From positions 1,426,001-1,490,000 of the forward strand of contig NZ_JBBMQM010000001.1 of the NCBI RefSeq assembly GCF_038900055.1: a stretch of DNA of 64,000 bases, read 5' to 3'. Position numbers and translations under genes: made by a program. Under the pieces are notes generated by a model. That model saw only the letters and a list, made by a program, of their open reading frames with translations. It made no database searches and was not told the origin of the DNA. Numbering within the stretch: the stretch's first letter is position 1; every line of letters starts with the position of its first letter. Of this stretch, positions 43,382 through 52,054 are shown in pieces. This DNA is from Henriciella sp. AS95. Lineage in GTDB: Bacteria; Pseudomonadota; Alphaproteobacteria; Caulobacterales; Hyphomonadaceae.

Positions 43382-45049
43382 ATGGCCGGTCAACAATACG
43401 TCTTCAACATGCAAGGTCTCACCAAGACGTATCCGGGTGGGAAGAAGGTGTTCGAGAATATTCACCTGTCTTTCCTGCCGGATGCAAAGATCGGTGTGGT
43501 CGGCGTCAACGGTGCCGGTAAGTCGACCCTGCTGCGCATCATGGCCGGGCAGGACAAGGAATTTAACGGCGAGGCCAATGCCGGGCCGGGCGTGAAAGTC
43601 GGCTACCTGCCGCAGGAGCCGAAGCTCGATCCGTCCATGACCGTGTTCGAGAACATCGCCAGCCAGTGCCCGGAAAAGCAGCTGGTCGACAAGTTCAACG
43701 AGATCTCGATGAAGCTCGGCGAGGAATACACTGACGAGCTGATGGAAGAGATGACGGCGCTTCAGGAGCAGGTCGACAGCGCCGACGCCTGGGACATCGA
43801 TTCCAAGATCGAGATGGCGATGGTTGCGCTCGGCTGCCCGGAAGGGGATGCGAGCGTCGACAACCTCTCGGGTGGTGAAATCCGCCGCGTCGCGATCTGT
43901 CAGCTGCTTCTGTCGAAGCCCGACATGATCCTGATGGACGAACCGACCAACCACCTCGACGCCGAGACGGTCGCCTGGCTGCAGAACTATCTGATCAATT
44001 TTCCGGGCTGCGTCATCCTGGTGACCCACGACCGCTATTTCCTCGACGAAATCACTGACTGGATCCTCGAGCTCGATCGCGGCCGCGGCATTCCCTACAA
44101 GGGCAACTATTCCGACTGGGTTGAGCAGAAAGCCAAGCGGATGGAGCAGGAATCCCGCGAGGATGCCGGCAAGAAGCGCACGCTGGCCAAGGAACTTGAA
44201 TGGGTCCGGGCTGGCGCAAAGGCGCGTCAGACCAAATCCAAAGCCCGTATCCAGTCCTATGAACAGCGCGCGGCAGAGGCTGAGCGCGAGAAGGTCTCGA
44301 CGGCCCAGATCCGCATTCCGCCCGGCCCGCGCCTCGGCAATGTGGTGATCGAGGCCGAAGACCTGCGCAAGGCGTTCGGCGACAATTTGCTGATCGAGGA
44401 CCTGACCTTCAAACTGCCGCCCGGCGGTATCGTTGGTGTGATCGGTCCGAACGGGGCGGGTAAATCGACCCTGTTCAAGATGATCCTTGGGCTGGAAGAG
44501 CCCGACGATGGCTCGATCCGTGTCGGCGATACGGTGAAGCTCGGCTATGTCGACCAGTCCCGTGACAAGCTCGATGACAAGAAGAATGTCTGGGAAGAGA
44601 TTTCCGATGGGCTCGACGTGATCGAGCTGGGCGGTATCGAGGTCAGCTCGCGGGCCTATACCGGCGCGTTCAACTTCAAGGGCTCCGACCAGCAGAAGAA
44701 AGTCGGGCTGCTGTCCGGCGGTGAGCGCAACCGTGTGCATCTGGCCAAGATGCTGCGCCAGGGCGCCAACTGCCTGCTGCTCGACGAACCGACCAACGAT
44801 CTCGACGTCGAAACCTTGCAGGCGCTTGAGGAAGGCCTCGACGGCTTTCCGGGCTGCGCGGTGGTGATCTCGCACGATCGCTGGTTCCTTGACCGCATGG
44901 CGACGCACATCCTGGCGTTTGAAGGCGATAGCCATGTCGAATGGTTCGAGGGTGATTTCTCGTCCTATCTTGAAGACAAGAAGCGCCGTCTCGGCCCGGA
45001 TGCTGTCGAGCCGAAGAAGCTCAAATTCAAGAAATTTGCACGCAGCTAG
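43382..45049 (+). CDS. ettA: Energy-dependent translational throttle protein EttA (ABC-F)
   Basis: EttA is a ribosome-binding ABC-F ATPase that gates the first steps of elongation according to energy state. The 555-residue protein has two ATPase domains without membrane part: Walker A GVNGAGKST and GPNGAGKST, signatures LSGGEIRRV and LSGGERNRV, Walker B MDEPTNHLD and LDEPTNDLD. The linker between them (Arg/Lys-rich, KARIQSYEQRAAEAE) and the arm in the first domain fit EttA rather than Uup. The ATG at 43382 has AGGAG nine bases upstream. The gene is transcribed alone, with PAP2 47 bases downstream. Confidence 0.95.
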   Translation: MAGQQYVFNMQGLTKTYPGGKKVFENIHLSFLPDAKIGVVGVNGAGKSTLLRIMAGQDKEFNGEANAGPGVKVGYLPQEPKLDPSMTVFENIASQCPEKQLVDKFNEISMKLGEEYTDELMEEMTALQEQVDSADAWDIDSKIEMAMVALGCPEGDASVDNLSGGEIRRVAICQLLLSKPDMILMDEPTNHLDAETVAWLQNYLINFPGCVILVTHDRYFLDEITDWILELDRGRGIPYKGNYSDWVEQKAKRMEQESREDAGKKRTLAKELEWVRAGAKARQTKSKARIQSYEQRAAEAEREKVSTAQIRIPPGPRLGNVVIEAEDLRKAFGDNLLIEDLTFKLPPGGIVGVIGPNGAGKSTLFKMILGLEEPDDGSIRVGDTVKLGYVDQSRDKLDDKKNVWEEISDGLDVIELGGIEVSSRAYTGAFNFKGSDQQKKVGLLSGGERNRVHLAKMLRQGANCLLLDEPTNDLDVETLQALEEGLDGFPGCAVVISHDRWFLDRMATHILAFEGDSHVEWFEGDFSSYLEDKKRRLGPDAVEPKKLKFKKFARS

Positions 45050-45096
45050 TATTTTTTCTGGATGAGAGCGGCGGACGGTCTAGAACTGTCAGTGTA

Positions 45097-45870
45097 ATGA
45101 CAAGATCTGTTTCTGCCCGCCGCGCCTTTCTGACCTCAGCTGTCTTCCTCGCCCTGCTCGCAGGGCTGGCGGCACTCGTGCTGCAGACACGAGCGGTGTG
45201 GGGCTTCGACCAGATGGTCATAGATACCATCATGGCGACGCGGAACGCGGCGAGTAACTGGATTGTCGTCCTGGTTACCCTGTTTGGTGACGGCACCGCG
45301 CTCACTCTGATCGGGATCGGAATTGTCGTGGCGCTTGCCCTGCGTGCGGCCTGGTGGCCGGCCGTCGGGTGCGCTGTTGTTTTCCTGTCGACACCTTTCA
45401 TCGTAAAGGCGATCAAGCTGCTTGTCGGGCGCGATCGGCCGGTCGCTGATCTCTATTCCGGCGTTGAGAGTTTCAGCTTCCCGTCCGGCCATATGACAAA
45501 TTCGATGGTCATCTATGGCGCGCTTGCCCTGTTCGCGGCGCGGGCGCTGGATGGGGTCTGGCGGGGCGTGGTGCTTGCCGGTCTTGCCGTGCTGATCGTC
45601 TCGATCGGTGCCTCGCGGGTCTATCTCGGCGCGCACTGGCCGAGCGATGTCATCGCGGCCATGCTGCTCGCCTCGGCCATGCTGTCGGTCATCTGGTGGA
45701 CGTTTTCCAAATCGCCGCCTGCCACTGAGTTTTTGAAGGCTTTTCTGCTCGTCGCAGCGTTCACAGCAGCGGTTTGGGCCGTCTACAGTTTTATGACACT
45801 AGAAGTCGCCCTCAATCACTATAGCTTGGATGTCACACCTGAAGGCACGATCGAGCTGGATTCCGAATAG
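45097..45870 (+). CDS. PAP2-family phosphatase
   Basis: An inner-membrane phosphatase of 257 residues with about six helices. The three PAP2 motifs are complete: KLLVGRDRP, PSGHMTN and SRVYLGAHWPSD. The active site faces the periplasm and removes phosphate from lipids such as phosphatidic acid, phosphatidylglycerol phosphate or undecaprenyl pyrophosphate; which one is not visible. It follows ettA by 47 bases and may share its transcript. Confidence 0.93.
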   Translation: MTRSVSARRAFLTSAVFLALLAGLAALVLQTRAVWGFDQMVIDTIMATRNAASNWIVVLVTLFGDGTALTLIGIGIVVALALRAAWWPAVGCAVVFLSTPFIVKAIKLLVGRDRPVADLYSGVESFSFPSGHMTNSMVIYGALALFAARALDGVWRGVVLAGLAVLIVSIGASRVYLGAHWPSDVIAAMLLASAMLSVIWWTFSKSPPATEFLKAFLLVAAFTAAVWAVYSFMTLEVALNHYSLDVTPEGTIELDSE

Positions 45871-45990
45871 TCTGAACGCTTGTCGTTGCTACCACAGGTG
45901 CCTAACCTGTTGCTGAAAGCGCCGAATCTACTCGTCATAACAATCAAAAGTGGATGTGCGCCGAACAACCGAAGCGAACCGAGCCAACCC

Positions 45991-47124
45991 ATGTCGTCAG
46001 ATCCAGACCTTCCGGAAGAAAGCGTGTCACACACGCCGCAATCGTCCCCGGCCAGCGGCGCCGACGAGTTCTATACTCCAGCCGATGGCTTCTACGAGAA
46101 CATTGTCACGCTGCTGAGGAACATGCTCGGCGTCGAGTCCGCCACAATATCCGTGACGGATGGCCAGCAGCGGTGGTTGAAAGTGTCTTCCGGGCTCAAT
46201 TCGGAAGACATCTATAACGACGTGCAATTCTACGCGGGCGTCCCGATCCTGTCGGTCAACAAGGAGATTGTTGGCACCTTGTCGGCGCTCGACTCCAGAA
46301 ACCTGACGCTGGCACCCGGCCAGGTCCAGGCGCTCGATGATATCAGCCGCGTCATCACAGATTTCTATGAGCTGCGACAGCTTGCGGCCAATGATGGTTT
46401 GACCGGCTTGCTGACCCGGCGCGCCTTCGAGGACGAGGGTAACCGTGTGGCGCAGCTCAGTGCTCGCCATCGTCACACGTTGCACATCGTCAGTTTTGAT
46501 GTCGACCACTTCAAATCGATCAACGACACGTACGGGCATGCTGCCGGAGACAAGGTTCTCAAGGCGATCTCAAAGGCCAGCATGTCTCAACTCCGACAGA
46601 GCGACGTTTTTGGCCGGCTTGGAGGTGAGGAGTTTGGCGTCCTCTTGCCCGAGACTGACGAGAAGGGGGCAATCCTGGTTGCCGAGAAGTTGCGCGTTGC
46701 GATCGGATCCCTACGGTTCGAGTTCGCCGGCAAGACGATGGGGGTGACGGCCAGCTTTGGTATCGCAACGCAAAAGGATCGCAAATACGACCTGCCAACC
46801 CTGCTCAACCGCGCGGATGCAGCCATGTACAAAGCCAAGCAGACAGGCCGCAATCGCTGCGTCACCTGGGGCGATAATGCCGATGTGGTTCAGCGCGTTG
46901 TTCGCCGCCGGGTGCTCAAAGCCGGGCAGATTACCTTTGCCGGCTCGCACGCATCCATTGACTGCACGGTCCGCTCGCTCGGCCAGGAGGGGGCGGGACT
47001 GGACCTTGTGACGACCTCAAATGTGCCAGATGAGTTCAGGCTCGTGATCCGGTCGGAGAATTTGCGCGTTGGTTGCCGCGTGCTGACGCGCACCCGTACG
47101 CATCTGGAAGTCGAGTTCCTGTAG
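45991..47124 (+). CDS. Diguanylate cyclase with compact GAF, GGDEF and PilZ-like domains
   Basis: The protein has 377 residues from ATG 45991. Residues about 35-130 resemble a GAF domain (ATISVTDGQQRWLKVSSGLN, then VQFYAGVPILSVNKEIVGTL) but lack the roughly 45-residue middle section. The GGDEF domain follows, with GGEEF at 211-215 and an RQSD sequence five residues before it, which is the product-inhibition I-site. The C-terminal 75 residues fit a PilZ domain (RRRVLKAGQITFAG near its start, CTVRSLGQEGAGLDL). The enzyme should make c-di-GMP and may bind it. Cytosolic; no membrane segment is seen. Confidence 0.9.
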   Translation: MSSDPDLPEESVSHTPQSSPASGADEFYTPADGFYENIVTLLRNMLGVESATISVTDGQQRWLKVSSGLNSEDIYNDVQFYAGVPILSVNKEIVGTLSALDSRNLTLAPGQVQALDDISRVITDFYELRQLAANDGLTGLLTRRAFEDEGNRVAQLSARHRHTLHIVSFDVDHFKSINDTYGHAAGDKVLKAISKASMSQLRQSDVFGRLGGEEFGVLLPETDEKGAILVAEKLRVAIGSLRFEFAGKTMGVTASFGIATQKDRKYDLPTLLNRADAAMYKAKQTGRNRCVTWGDNADVVQRVVRRRVLKAGQITFAGSHASIDCTVRSLGQEGAGLDLVTTSNVPDEFRLVIRSENLRVGCRVLTRTRTHLEVEFL

Positions 47125-47137
47125 CGAGCGTTGGCGT

Positions 47138-47503
47138 TCAGCCACCGCGCCTGAAGGGGGACTTCACAACGATCCGCTTTTCATCCTCGGCCGCATCGTC
47201 CGGCTCACCCGCCAGTTCAGGCCGCGTGCTTTGCGGGCGGAAGGTGTCGTCATCGTCGAGGGCCATGCTCGTGCTCGGCGGCGTCGCGGCAACCTCGTCA
47301 GACGGCACGATCTGGAACCCCAGGAAGCCCAGCAGGAAGTAGAAGCCGACCCCGGTCAGCACCGCCGTGATAAGCGTGCGGATGATGAACCGCATGATCG
47401 CCCCCTTGATGGTCCAGGCGAGAACGGCAGCGCCGCTCCCACCGGCCAGGCCCGCGCCAGAGGCGACCGCAGCAAGGTCGAAAACTTCATTGAACCAGTC
47501 CAT
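47138..47503 (-). CDS. Small membrane protein, function unknown
   Basis: A 121-residue protein starting at ATG 47503 with AGGAG before it. A first weakly hydrophobic Ala/Gly-rich segment (LAAVASGAGLAGGSGAAVLAW) is followed by a clear membrane helix (LITAVLTGVGFYFLLGFLGF) and a charged, Asp-rich C-terminal tail ending in Arg/Gly. I do not recognise it. It is convergent with the cyclase gene. Confidence 0.6.
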   Translation of the reverse strand: MDWFNEVFDLAAVASGAGLAGGSGAAVLAWTIKGAIMRFIIRTLITAVLTGVGFYFLLGFLGFQIVPSDEVAATPPSTSMALDDDDTFRPQSTRPELAGEPDDAAEDEKRIVVKSPFRRGG

Positions 47504-47589
47504 CACGCACTCCTTTGCCTGCCCGGCGTTTGGGTTTCAGGAGCGAACTATAGGACGGTTAATGGCGTTGAGACCAGCCGGATTCCGGC

Positions 47590-48330
47590 CTAGTCGTTAT
47601 TCAGCACAAAACGCACACCGCCGACCCAGACCGTATCGCCCTGACTTTTGAGGCCAAGATCATCGGCGCGTTCGAGGGCCTTCATCGCACTCTGCAAGCT
47701 GACGCAAAAGCCTTCCAGCATTGTCTTTTCGCCTTTCTGGAAGATGAGGGTCTGGTCGTCATCAAGCGCGATGCGGGTGACATCCGGGTGGGTGGTGGCG
47801 GGGATGCCGAGCGCGGCGGCCCAGCGCGACGCAAGACCGTTCGGATCGGGCGATTCAAGGATGGCGCCGGAAAGCTCGCCTTCAACGGCTTCGTCTTTCC
47901 ATTTCGGACCACCCCAGCGCCAGCTGCCCCAGGGCCGTGTCTCGTCGATTGAGATGATCGCGGCGCCAACGTCAGCCGGGTGAATATGGCTGGCGGCTAT
48001 GTCGTCGAGATCGATATTCCAGACGCGGCGAATGCCGGCGCCATCGAGGCGAGTGCGGGCCGCATCGATATCGTCGGTTTCGAAGATCACCATATAGCCG
48101 CCCGCGCCGCCATTGCGCTCGAGAAAGCGATGGAGGGGGGCGTCGTCTTTCACCGGCCAGACCACTTCGATGAACTGGTCGCCGATGGAGAACACCGAAT
48201 TCTTCAGTCCGAACTCGGCAACAGCTTTGTCGTGGAACGGCTTTCCCAGCTGAAAAACCTTGCGGAGGTCGTCGGCGACCTCTGGACCCGGAGCGGCGAT
48301 AACGAGTTGGCGCAGGCGAAGTTTTGTCAT
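47590..48330 (-). CDS. VOC-fold (glyoxalase-like) protein, two-module
   Basis: A 246-residue cytosolic protein made of two glyoxalase-like modules. The first contains RQLVIAAPGPEVADDLRKVF and YMVIFETDDIDAARTRL. The second contains LESPDPNGLASRWAAALGIP and MLEGFCVSLQSAMKALERADDLG. Between them is a Trp-rich loop (PWGSWRWGGPKWKDE). The classical metal ligands are not in place (no His in the first strand), so an enzymatic role is doubtful. ATG 48330 has AGG close by. It is divergent from the small cytochrome gene. Confidence 0.82.
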   Translation of the reverse strand: MTKLRLRQLVIAAPGPEVADDLRKVFQLGKPFHDKAVAEFGLKNSVFSIGDQFIEVVWPVKDDAPLHRFLERNGGAGGYMVIFETDDIDAARTRLDGAGIRRVWNIDLDDIAASHIHPADVGAAIISIDETRPWGSWRWGGPKWKDEAVEGELSGAILESPDPNGLASRWAAALGIPATTHPDVTRIALDDDQTLIFQKGEKTMLEGFCVSLQSAMKALERADDLGLKSQGDTVWVGGVRFVLNND

Positions 48331-48443
48331 CCTGCAGCGTTAACACGAAAAGGGAGGCGATGGGCAAACATGCATCAGTTGCCATTTCCGCTCGCGGTCA
48401 TGTCTGTTAGGCTCGACGGGTTGGAAATGAGAGGAGATTTGGG

Positions 48444-48821
48444 ATGAAACAGGTCTGGATGGTCCCGCTTCTGGTGGTCGGTGCGTTCGCCATGACGGCG
48501 TGCAACGCCCCTGCTGAAGACGGCGATATAGCTACCCCCGCGCAGACGCAGCGAGCCGAGCTGATCGGGCAGGGCGAGACGATTGCGCAGGATCTCTGCT
48601 CTGGCTGTCATGCGGTTGGCACAGAGGGCGAGAGTCCGCACACGGATGCCATTCCGTTCCGGCAGATATCCTGGAAATACCCGGTCGAAAGTCTCGCTGA
48701 GCCGCTGTCCGAAGGCATCATGGTCGGCCACCCGGACATGCCGGAATGGCAATTCGAGCCGAAGGATTCCAACGCGCTCATCGCTTATATCGAAAGCATC
48801 CAGGAACCGCAGGAAACCTGA
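48444..48821 (+). CDS. Small c-type cytochrome lipoprotein
   Basis: A 125-residue precursor with lipobox MTAC (Cys20) and one heme-binding site CSGCH at 52-56. The likely axial methionine is Met99 in GHPDMPEW. The mature monoheme protein would be anchored to a membrane in the periplasm and pass electrons. The redox partner is unknown, as no oxidase genes are near. The gene stands alone; GAGGAG lies about nine bases upstream. Confidence 0.92.
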   Translation: MKQVWMVPLLVVGAFAMTACNAPAEDGDIATPAQTQRAELIGQGETIAQDLCSGCHAVGTEGESPHTDAIPFRQISWKYPVESLAEPLSEGIMVGHPDMPEWQFEPKDSNALIAYIESIQEPQET

Positions 48822-48943
48822 GGCCTTGAAGACCACTGGATTTGGGCGCGCGGGGCTCGCCCTGTGTGCGAGCGTGGAGGTTGTGGCCTGAGCGCCCGTT
48901 GATGAGCAGAGCCCTGCTGATGCCCAAGGCCCCCGTGAAGCCC

Positions 48944-49888
48944 TTACTCGTCGGTTGGCTGCTCCTCGCCGGCTTCGCCTGACGCTTCATCGCCGCCGGA
49001 TGATGCGTCTTCATCCGCAGAGTCTTCGCTGGCGGCTTCCCTTGCGGCCTGCATGGCGACCAGGGCGTCAAGAAGCTCATTCATCGTCATGAGCGTCACA
49101 TTCTCCGGGGCCTCGACGACGGTGACGACGACCTCTTTAATGTCGCCATCATCTTCCTTGACCGGATCGATTTCGAATTTGCCGCCAAAGAGATTGATGA
49201 CGTTCGCTTTGTCTTCCCATTTGATCCGACGCGTACCACCACCGAAGCTCGTCCAGTCATCGCCGTCGTAGAGCCGGCTCATCAGACGAATTTCCTTTTC
49301 ATTCAAGCGAGTGATCACCATCCGGACCTGTAAGGGATTACCAAACTCGACGTCCTGTTCGATGATTGTGGGGACCGGCCCATTCATTCCGCTTGGCGAT
49401 GTGAGCGAGACCGATTGTGGGACGCCGCCGCCTGAGTCGATGTAGCGGGCCTTCTCCGGTCCTTCCCAGAAAATGCAGACAGCGTCATCCTCCCTCGGCG
49501 CACACCATTCGATAGGGTTATTTATCGAGTTCAGATTGGTGCGCGGCCCAGTTGGGATGTAATTGTAAGTCCGCTGCATCGTCATGGTGAACTGACGCGC
49601 ATAGACGGGCGTGCCGGCATCGAGTGTCTGCTCGAGACCAAAGGGCGATGTCCACGTAACCGCATCCTGGATGACCCCGGTACGCAAATTCTCTACCTCG
49701 AACTGGAGCAGGACATCGCCTCTCTTCATGGTCCCGCCAAAGGCTTCGACAGAACCATCAACCGGTGAAAGCTGAAGCTTCGTTCCGTCATCGCGCCATT
49801 GGGGCGGCGCTTCTTCCACGGGCACGCGATAGTTTGTTGCGCAACCAGCAAGCGCTGCAGCAGATACAGCGAATACGAGTTTTTTCAT
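48944..49888 (-). CDS. Predicted lipoprotein with acidic tail, function unknown
   Basis: A 314-residue precursor with lipobox ALAGC. The mature body of about 240 residues is beta-rich (KLQLSPVDGSVEAFGGTMKRGDVLLQFEVENL by ends) and has one Cys pair (EWCAP, AVCIFW). The last 40 residues are almost only Ala, Glu, Ser, Asp and Gly. No family is recognised. Together with the lipoproteins at 22711 and 58988 it shows how rich this region is in such proteins. Confidence 0.68.
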   Translation of the reverse strand: MKKLVFAVSAAALAGCATNYRVPVEEAPPQWRDDGTKLQLSPVDGSVEAFGGTMKRGDVLLQFEVENLRTGVIQDAVTWTSPFGLEQTLDAGTPVYARQFTMTMQRTYNYIPTGPRTNLNSINNPIEWCAPREDDAVCIFWEGPEKARYIDSGGGVPQSVSLTSPSGMNGPVPTIIEQDVEFGNPLQVRMVITRLNEKEIRLMSRLYDGDDWTSFGGGTRRIKWEDKANVINLFGGKFEIDPVKEDDGDIKEVVVTVVEAPENVTLMTMNELLDALVAMQAAREAASEDSADEDASSGGDEASGEAGEEQPTDE

Positions 49889-50052
49889 GGACCCCTCCAG
49901 TTCAACTTACGCATTTATGAGTTGATCCTGAGTGCCCGGTCAACTCGAAATGAGAGCATAAACTAAAGGGCAATTCGGCTTCGATTTCCACGATGGGCCG
50001 ATTAAAAAGATTCAGGCCGACTAAGAATCAACAAGGCGGGAGGAAAAAAAAG

Positions 50053-50463
50053 ATGACCAAGACCGGGGGATGCCTGTGCGGCAAGGTCCGCTACGAGATT
50101 GAGGGCGAGCCGATGTTTACCGCGCTCTGCCATTGTACCAATTGCCAGAAGCAGGGCGGGGCCGCGTTTTCGGTGAATTTGTTGGTCAATGAAGCGCAGC
50201 TCACCGTTGAGGGTGACCTCAAGACCTTTGAGGACAAGGGCGACAGCGGCAACAATGTGTACCGGAAGTTCTGCGGCAATTGCGGCTCTCCGAACGTCTC
50301 GGAACTGGAGGCATTTCCAGGCATGGTCGCCGTGAAAGGCGGCACGCTGAATGATGCATCACGCCTGAATCCAACCGTGCAGACCTATTGCGACAGCAAG
50401 CAGGACTGGGTGAGCCTGCCGGAGAGTATCACGGCGTTTGCGAAGTCCCCGCCTGCGGGCTGA
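50053..50463 (+). CDS. GFA-family zinc protein
   Basis: The second GFA gene in the window. From ATG 50053, with GGGAGG just upstream, it encodes 136 residues. The zinc cysteines are GGCLCGKVRYEI, CHCTNCQ and FCGNCGSP. It is the compact form of the family and lacks the extra segments of the protein at 3854. A longer start at 49993 would add 20 basic residues with poor support. No function beyond zinc binding can be stated. Confidence 0.9.
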   Translation: MTKTGGCLCGKVRYEIEGEPMFTALCHCTNCQKQGGAAFSVNLLVNEAQLTVEGDLKTFEDKGDSGNNVYRKFCGNCGSPNVSELEAFPGMVAVKGGTLNDASRLNPTVQTYCDSKQDWVSLPESITAFAKSPPAG

Positions 50464-50483
50464 GGCGAGGACTTGGGCAGGAT

Positions 50484-50609
50484 CTATTTCTTGCGCTGGT
50501 CGAAGACGTTCTGGACGCCGGTTTTCACTGACGGGTTGGACGCGTTCGTCTTCACTTTTTCTTTTTTCGGTTTGCGGATTTCGCGGTTCGATTTCTGTTG
50601 TTTCGACAT
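50484..50609 (-). CDS. Small Lys-rich conserved protein (41 residues)
   Basis: The frame from ATG 50609 to TAG at 50484 encodes MSKQQKSNREIRKPKKEK and a tail ending DQRKK. Thirteen of 41 residues are Lys or Arg, and there is no hydrophobic core. From memory, proteins beginning MxKQQxSNREARKPKxEK occur throughout the alphaproteobacteria as short hypothetical genes. An AAGAGAAG lies about ten bases upstream. It is convergent with the GFA gene. Possible roles are nucleic-acid or ribosome binding, but that is a guess from charge. Confidence 0.6.
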   Translation of the reverse strand: MSKQQKSNREIRKPKKEKVKTNASNPSVKTGVQNVFDQRKK

Positions 50610-50689
50610 GGGGTCGGGTCACTTCTCTTGCATCGCAGCCAGCGATGCGGATTGCCCCTGTAGGCCGGCGCACATCATGCGCGCTCAGG

Positions 50690-50785
50690 CAGGGACAGCG
50701 CCGGAATGGCTTTGCGGATTTTGGTGTGACGTGAGCCGCAAAAGGCGTGGGTCAGATATCGTGCGCGGGGATGGGGAATGCAATG
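50690..50785. repeat. 96-bp direct repeat, copy A
   Basis: From CAGGGACAGCGCCGGA to GGAATGCAATG this segment matches 51925-52020 at about 87 of 96 positions in the same orientation. The pair flanks the orphan gene at 50863. It includes the near-palindromic stretch GCCGCAAAAGGC. It may be an interspersed genomic repeat. Confidence 0.85.
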
Positions 50786-50862
50786 GGAGGTGTGGACTCA
50801 TTCGTTCGACGAATGGGCTCGCCGGGTACCGGATCGGGAGCCACTGAACAGGTCCAAATCGC

Positions 50863-51756
50863 CTAATAACAAATCCGGCGGCCATTGCTCACATAGCAGG
50901 ACCGTTGCCTGTTTTCCTGGATTGTCCTTTCCCGCTGGCATGTGCTGTCGCACCAATCCGGATCTGCACTGGGTTGGGTCTCTACAGGCATTCTCTGACT
51001 GGCAGAGGCTGCAATGTCGGCCATGATCTGTCGTTCGAGACTTTCAGGGACAGAGTCGCACCCGTCATAATCGGTTCCGATTGACGCCCTCTGCATTCGA
51101 TACCAGCGTTCTGCCAGCTCGCCAGCGCTTTTGCCGCCATCGGGCTCGAGCTCCTTGATCAGCGTCCAGCATGCCTGTGTATATACAGCCGTCAGATGTG
51201 TGAGGCGTTCCAGTTCGGCATAATGCACCTCAAACGGCTCGTCTTGATCGGGAATAGCATTTGAAGGCGGTTGGTCGCCGACTGCGCCAGCAACGTTCAT
51301 CTGACCCTCGGTAACTGAGCAGTCCAGTGTTGTCTGCGCCCAGTCGAGCAATGCTGACGGGGGATGGATCATCCCGGGTGTATTGGCATCGGGTTTTGCT
51401 GCGCCGTAAATCTGGTGGTTCAGGTTCGCATCCCAATAGGCGTGCCAGTCAGCGAATTCGGGCGTCTCCATGTCCAATTTGTTGCAACCGGAGTCGCTCA
51501 GGGTATTGGCGCACTGGGCGATCGCGAGTTTGTAGACATCATCTTTGCTGAAGACAGACGGTCCCACCTCATTCCAAAACAGCACCCCGTAAGCACTGAA
51601 AGTGTCATCTTGGTATTTTCCGGATGTTTCTATCACTTTTTTGAGCAAGTCGCCCGTGGGGCAAGCGCGAATATCGCGTGAAGACTGCGCGTGGCTGTTA
51701 GGGGAAAGTATTGAAATTATAAGTATTATAAAAATTGAGGAAATATTATATTTCAT
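50863..51756 (-). CDS. Secreted cysteine-rich protein, function unknown
   Basis: A 297-residue precursor with a very hydrophobic, Ile-rich signal peptide (MKYNISSIFIILIISILS, then HAQ). The mature protein has 11 or so cysteines, including the C-terminal cluster DWCDSTCQRE and RSCYVSNGRRICY, suggesting several disulfides in the periplasm. I recognise no domain. The 5' end of the gene (51660-51780) is strikingly AT-rich compared with the neighbours. The gene lies between two direct repeats and next to other foreign-looking DNA, so it was probably gained by transfer. Confidence 0.65.
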   Translation of the reverse strand: MKYNISSIFIILIISILSPNSHAQSSRDIRACPTGDLLKKVIETSGKYQDDTFSAYGVLFWNEVGPSVFSKDDVYKLAIAQCANTLSDSGCNKLDMETPEFADWHAYWDANLNHQIYGAAKPDANTPGMIHPPSALLDWAQTTLDCSVTEGQMNVAGAVGDQPPSNAIPDQDEPFEVHYAELERLTHLTAVYTQACWTLIKELEPDGGKSAGELAERWYRMQRASIGTDYDGCDSVPESLERQIMADIAASASQRMPVETQPSADPDWCDSTCQRERTIQENRQRSCYVSNGRRICY

Positions 51757-51879
51757 CTTGATCTCAAAAGATTTTTATTGAAACGCAACCACATTTTTTG
51801 GTGCAGGATTCGACCTTCATCGAGGACAGAGTCTTCGTCAACTCGTTTGAACTCGAGCACCCGGTCCAAACCTAAACGG

Positions 51880-51914
51880 TGCGCCTCAGCCCACCTCCTT
51901 GCCGCGTTCGCGTA
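51880..51914 (-). pseudogene. Partial copy of the polA 3' end
   Basis: On the minus strand this segment reads YANAARRWAEAH, close to the last residues of PolA (DANAARTWAEAH). About 28 of 35 bases match the end of polA and the last 14 (TGGGCTGAGGCGCA) are identical. The true polA end lies 1 kb away at 52872. The copy lacks the PolA stop codon and continues into an open frame without function. It may be a remnant of an insertion at the polA 3' end. Confidence 0.45.
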
Positions 51915-51924
51915 CGCGCGCATG

Positions 51925-52020
51925 CAGGGACAGCGCCGGACTGGCTTTGCGGATTTTAGTGTGAAGTGGGCCGCAAAAGGCGTGAGTGAGATATCGTGGG
52001 CGGGGTGGGGGAATGCAATG
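51925..52020. repeat. 96-bp direct repeat, copy B
   Basis: This is the partner of 50690-50785, with about nine substitutions and no gaps. It lies between the polA-tail copy and the 3' end of the GIY-YIG gene. The whole 298-base gap from 51757 to 52054 holds only this repeat, the polA-tail copy and the AT-rich leader of the secreted protein gene. Confidence 0.85.
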
Positions 52021-52054
52021 TGGATGGTTAGGGACTGGCAAGTCGTGGCAATGA

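Noticed and set aside
43361-44935. 524-residue minus-strand open frame
   Set aside because: It is antisense to ettA, which has all ABC-F motifs.
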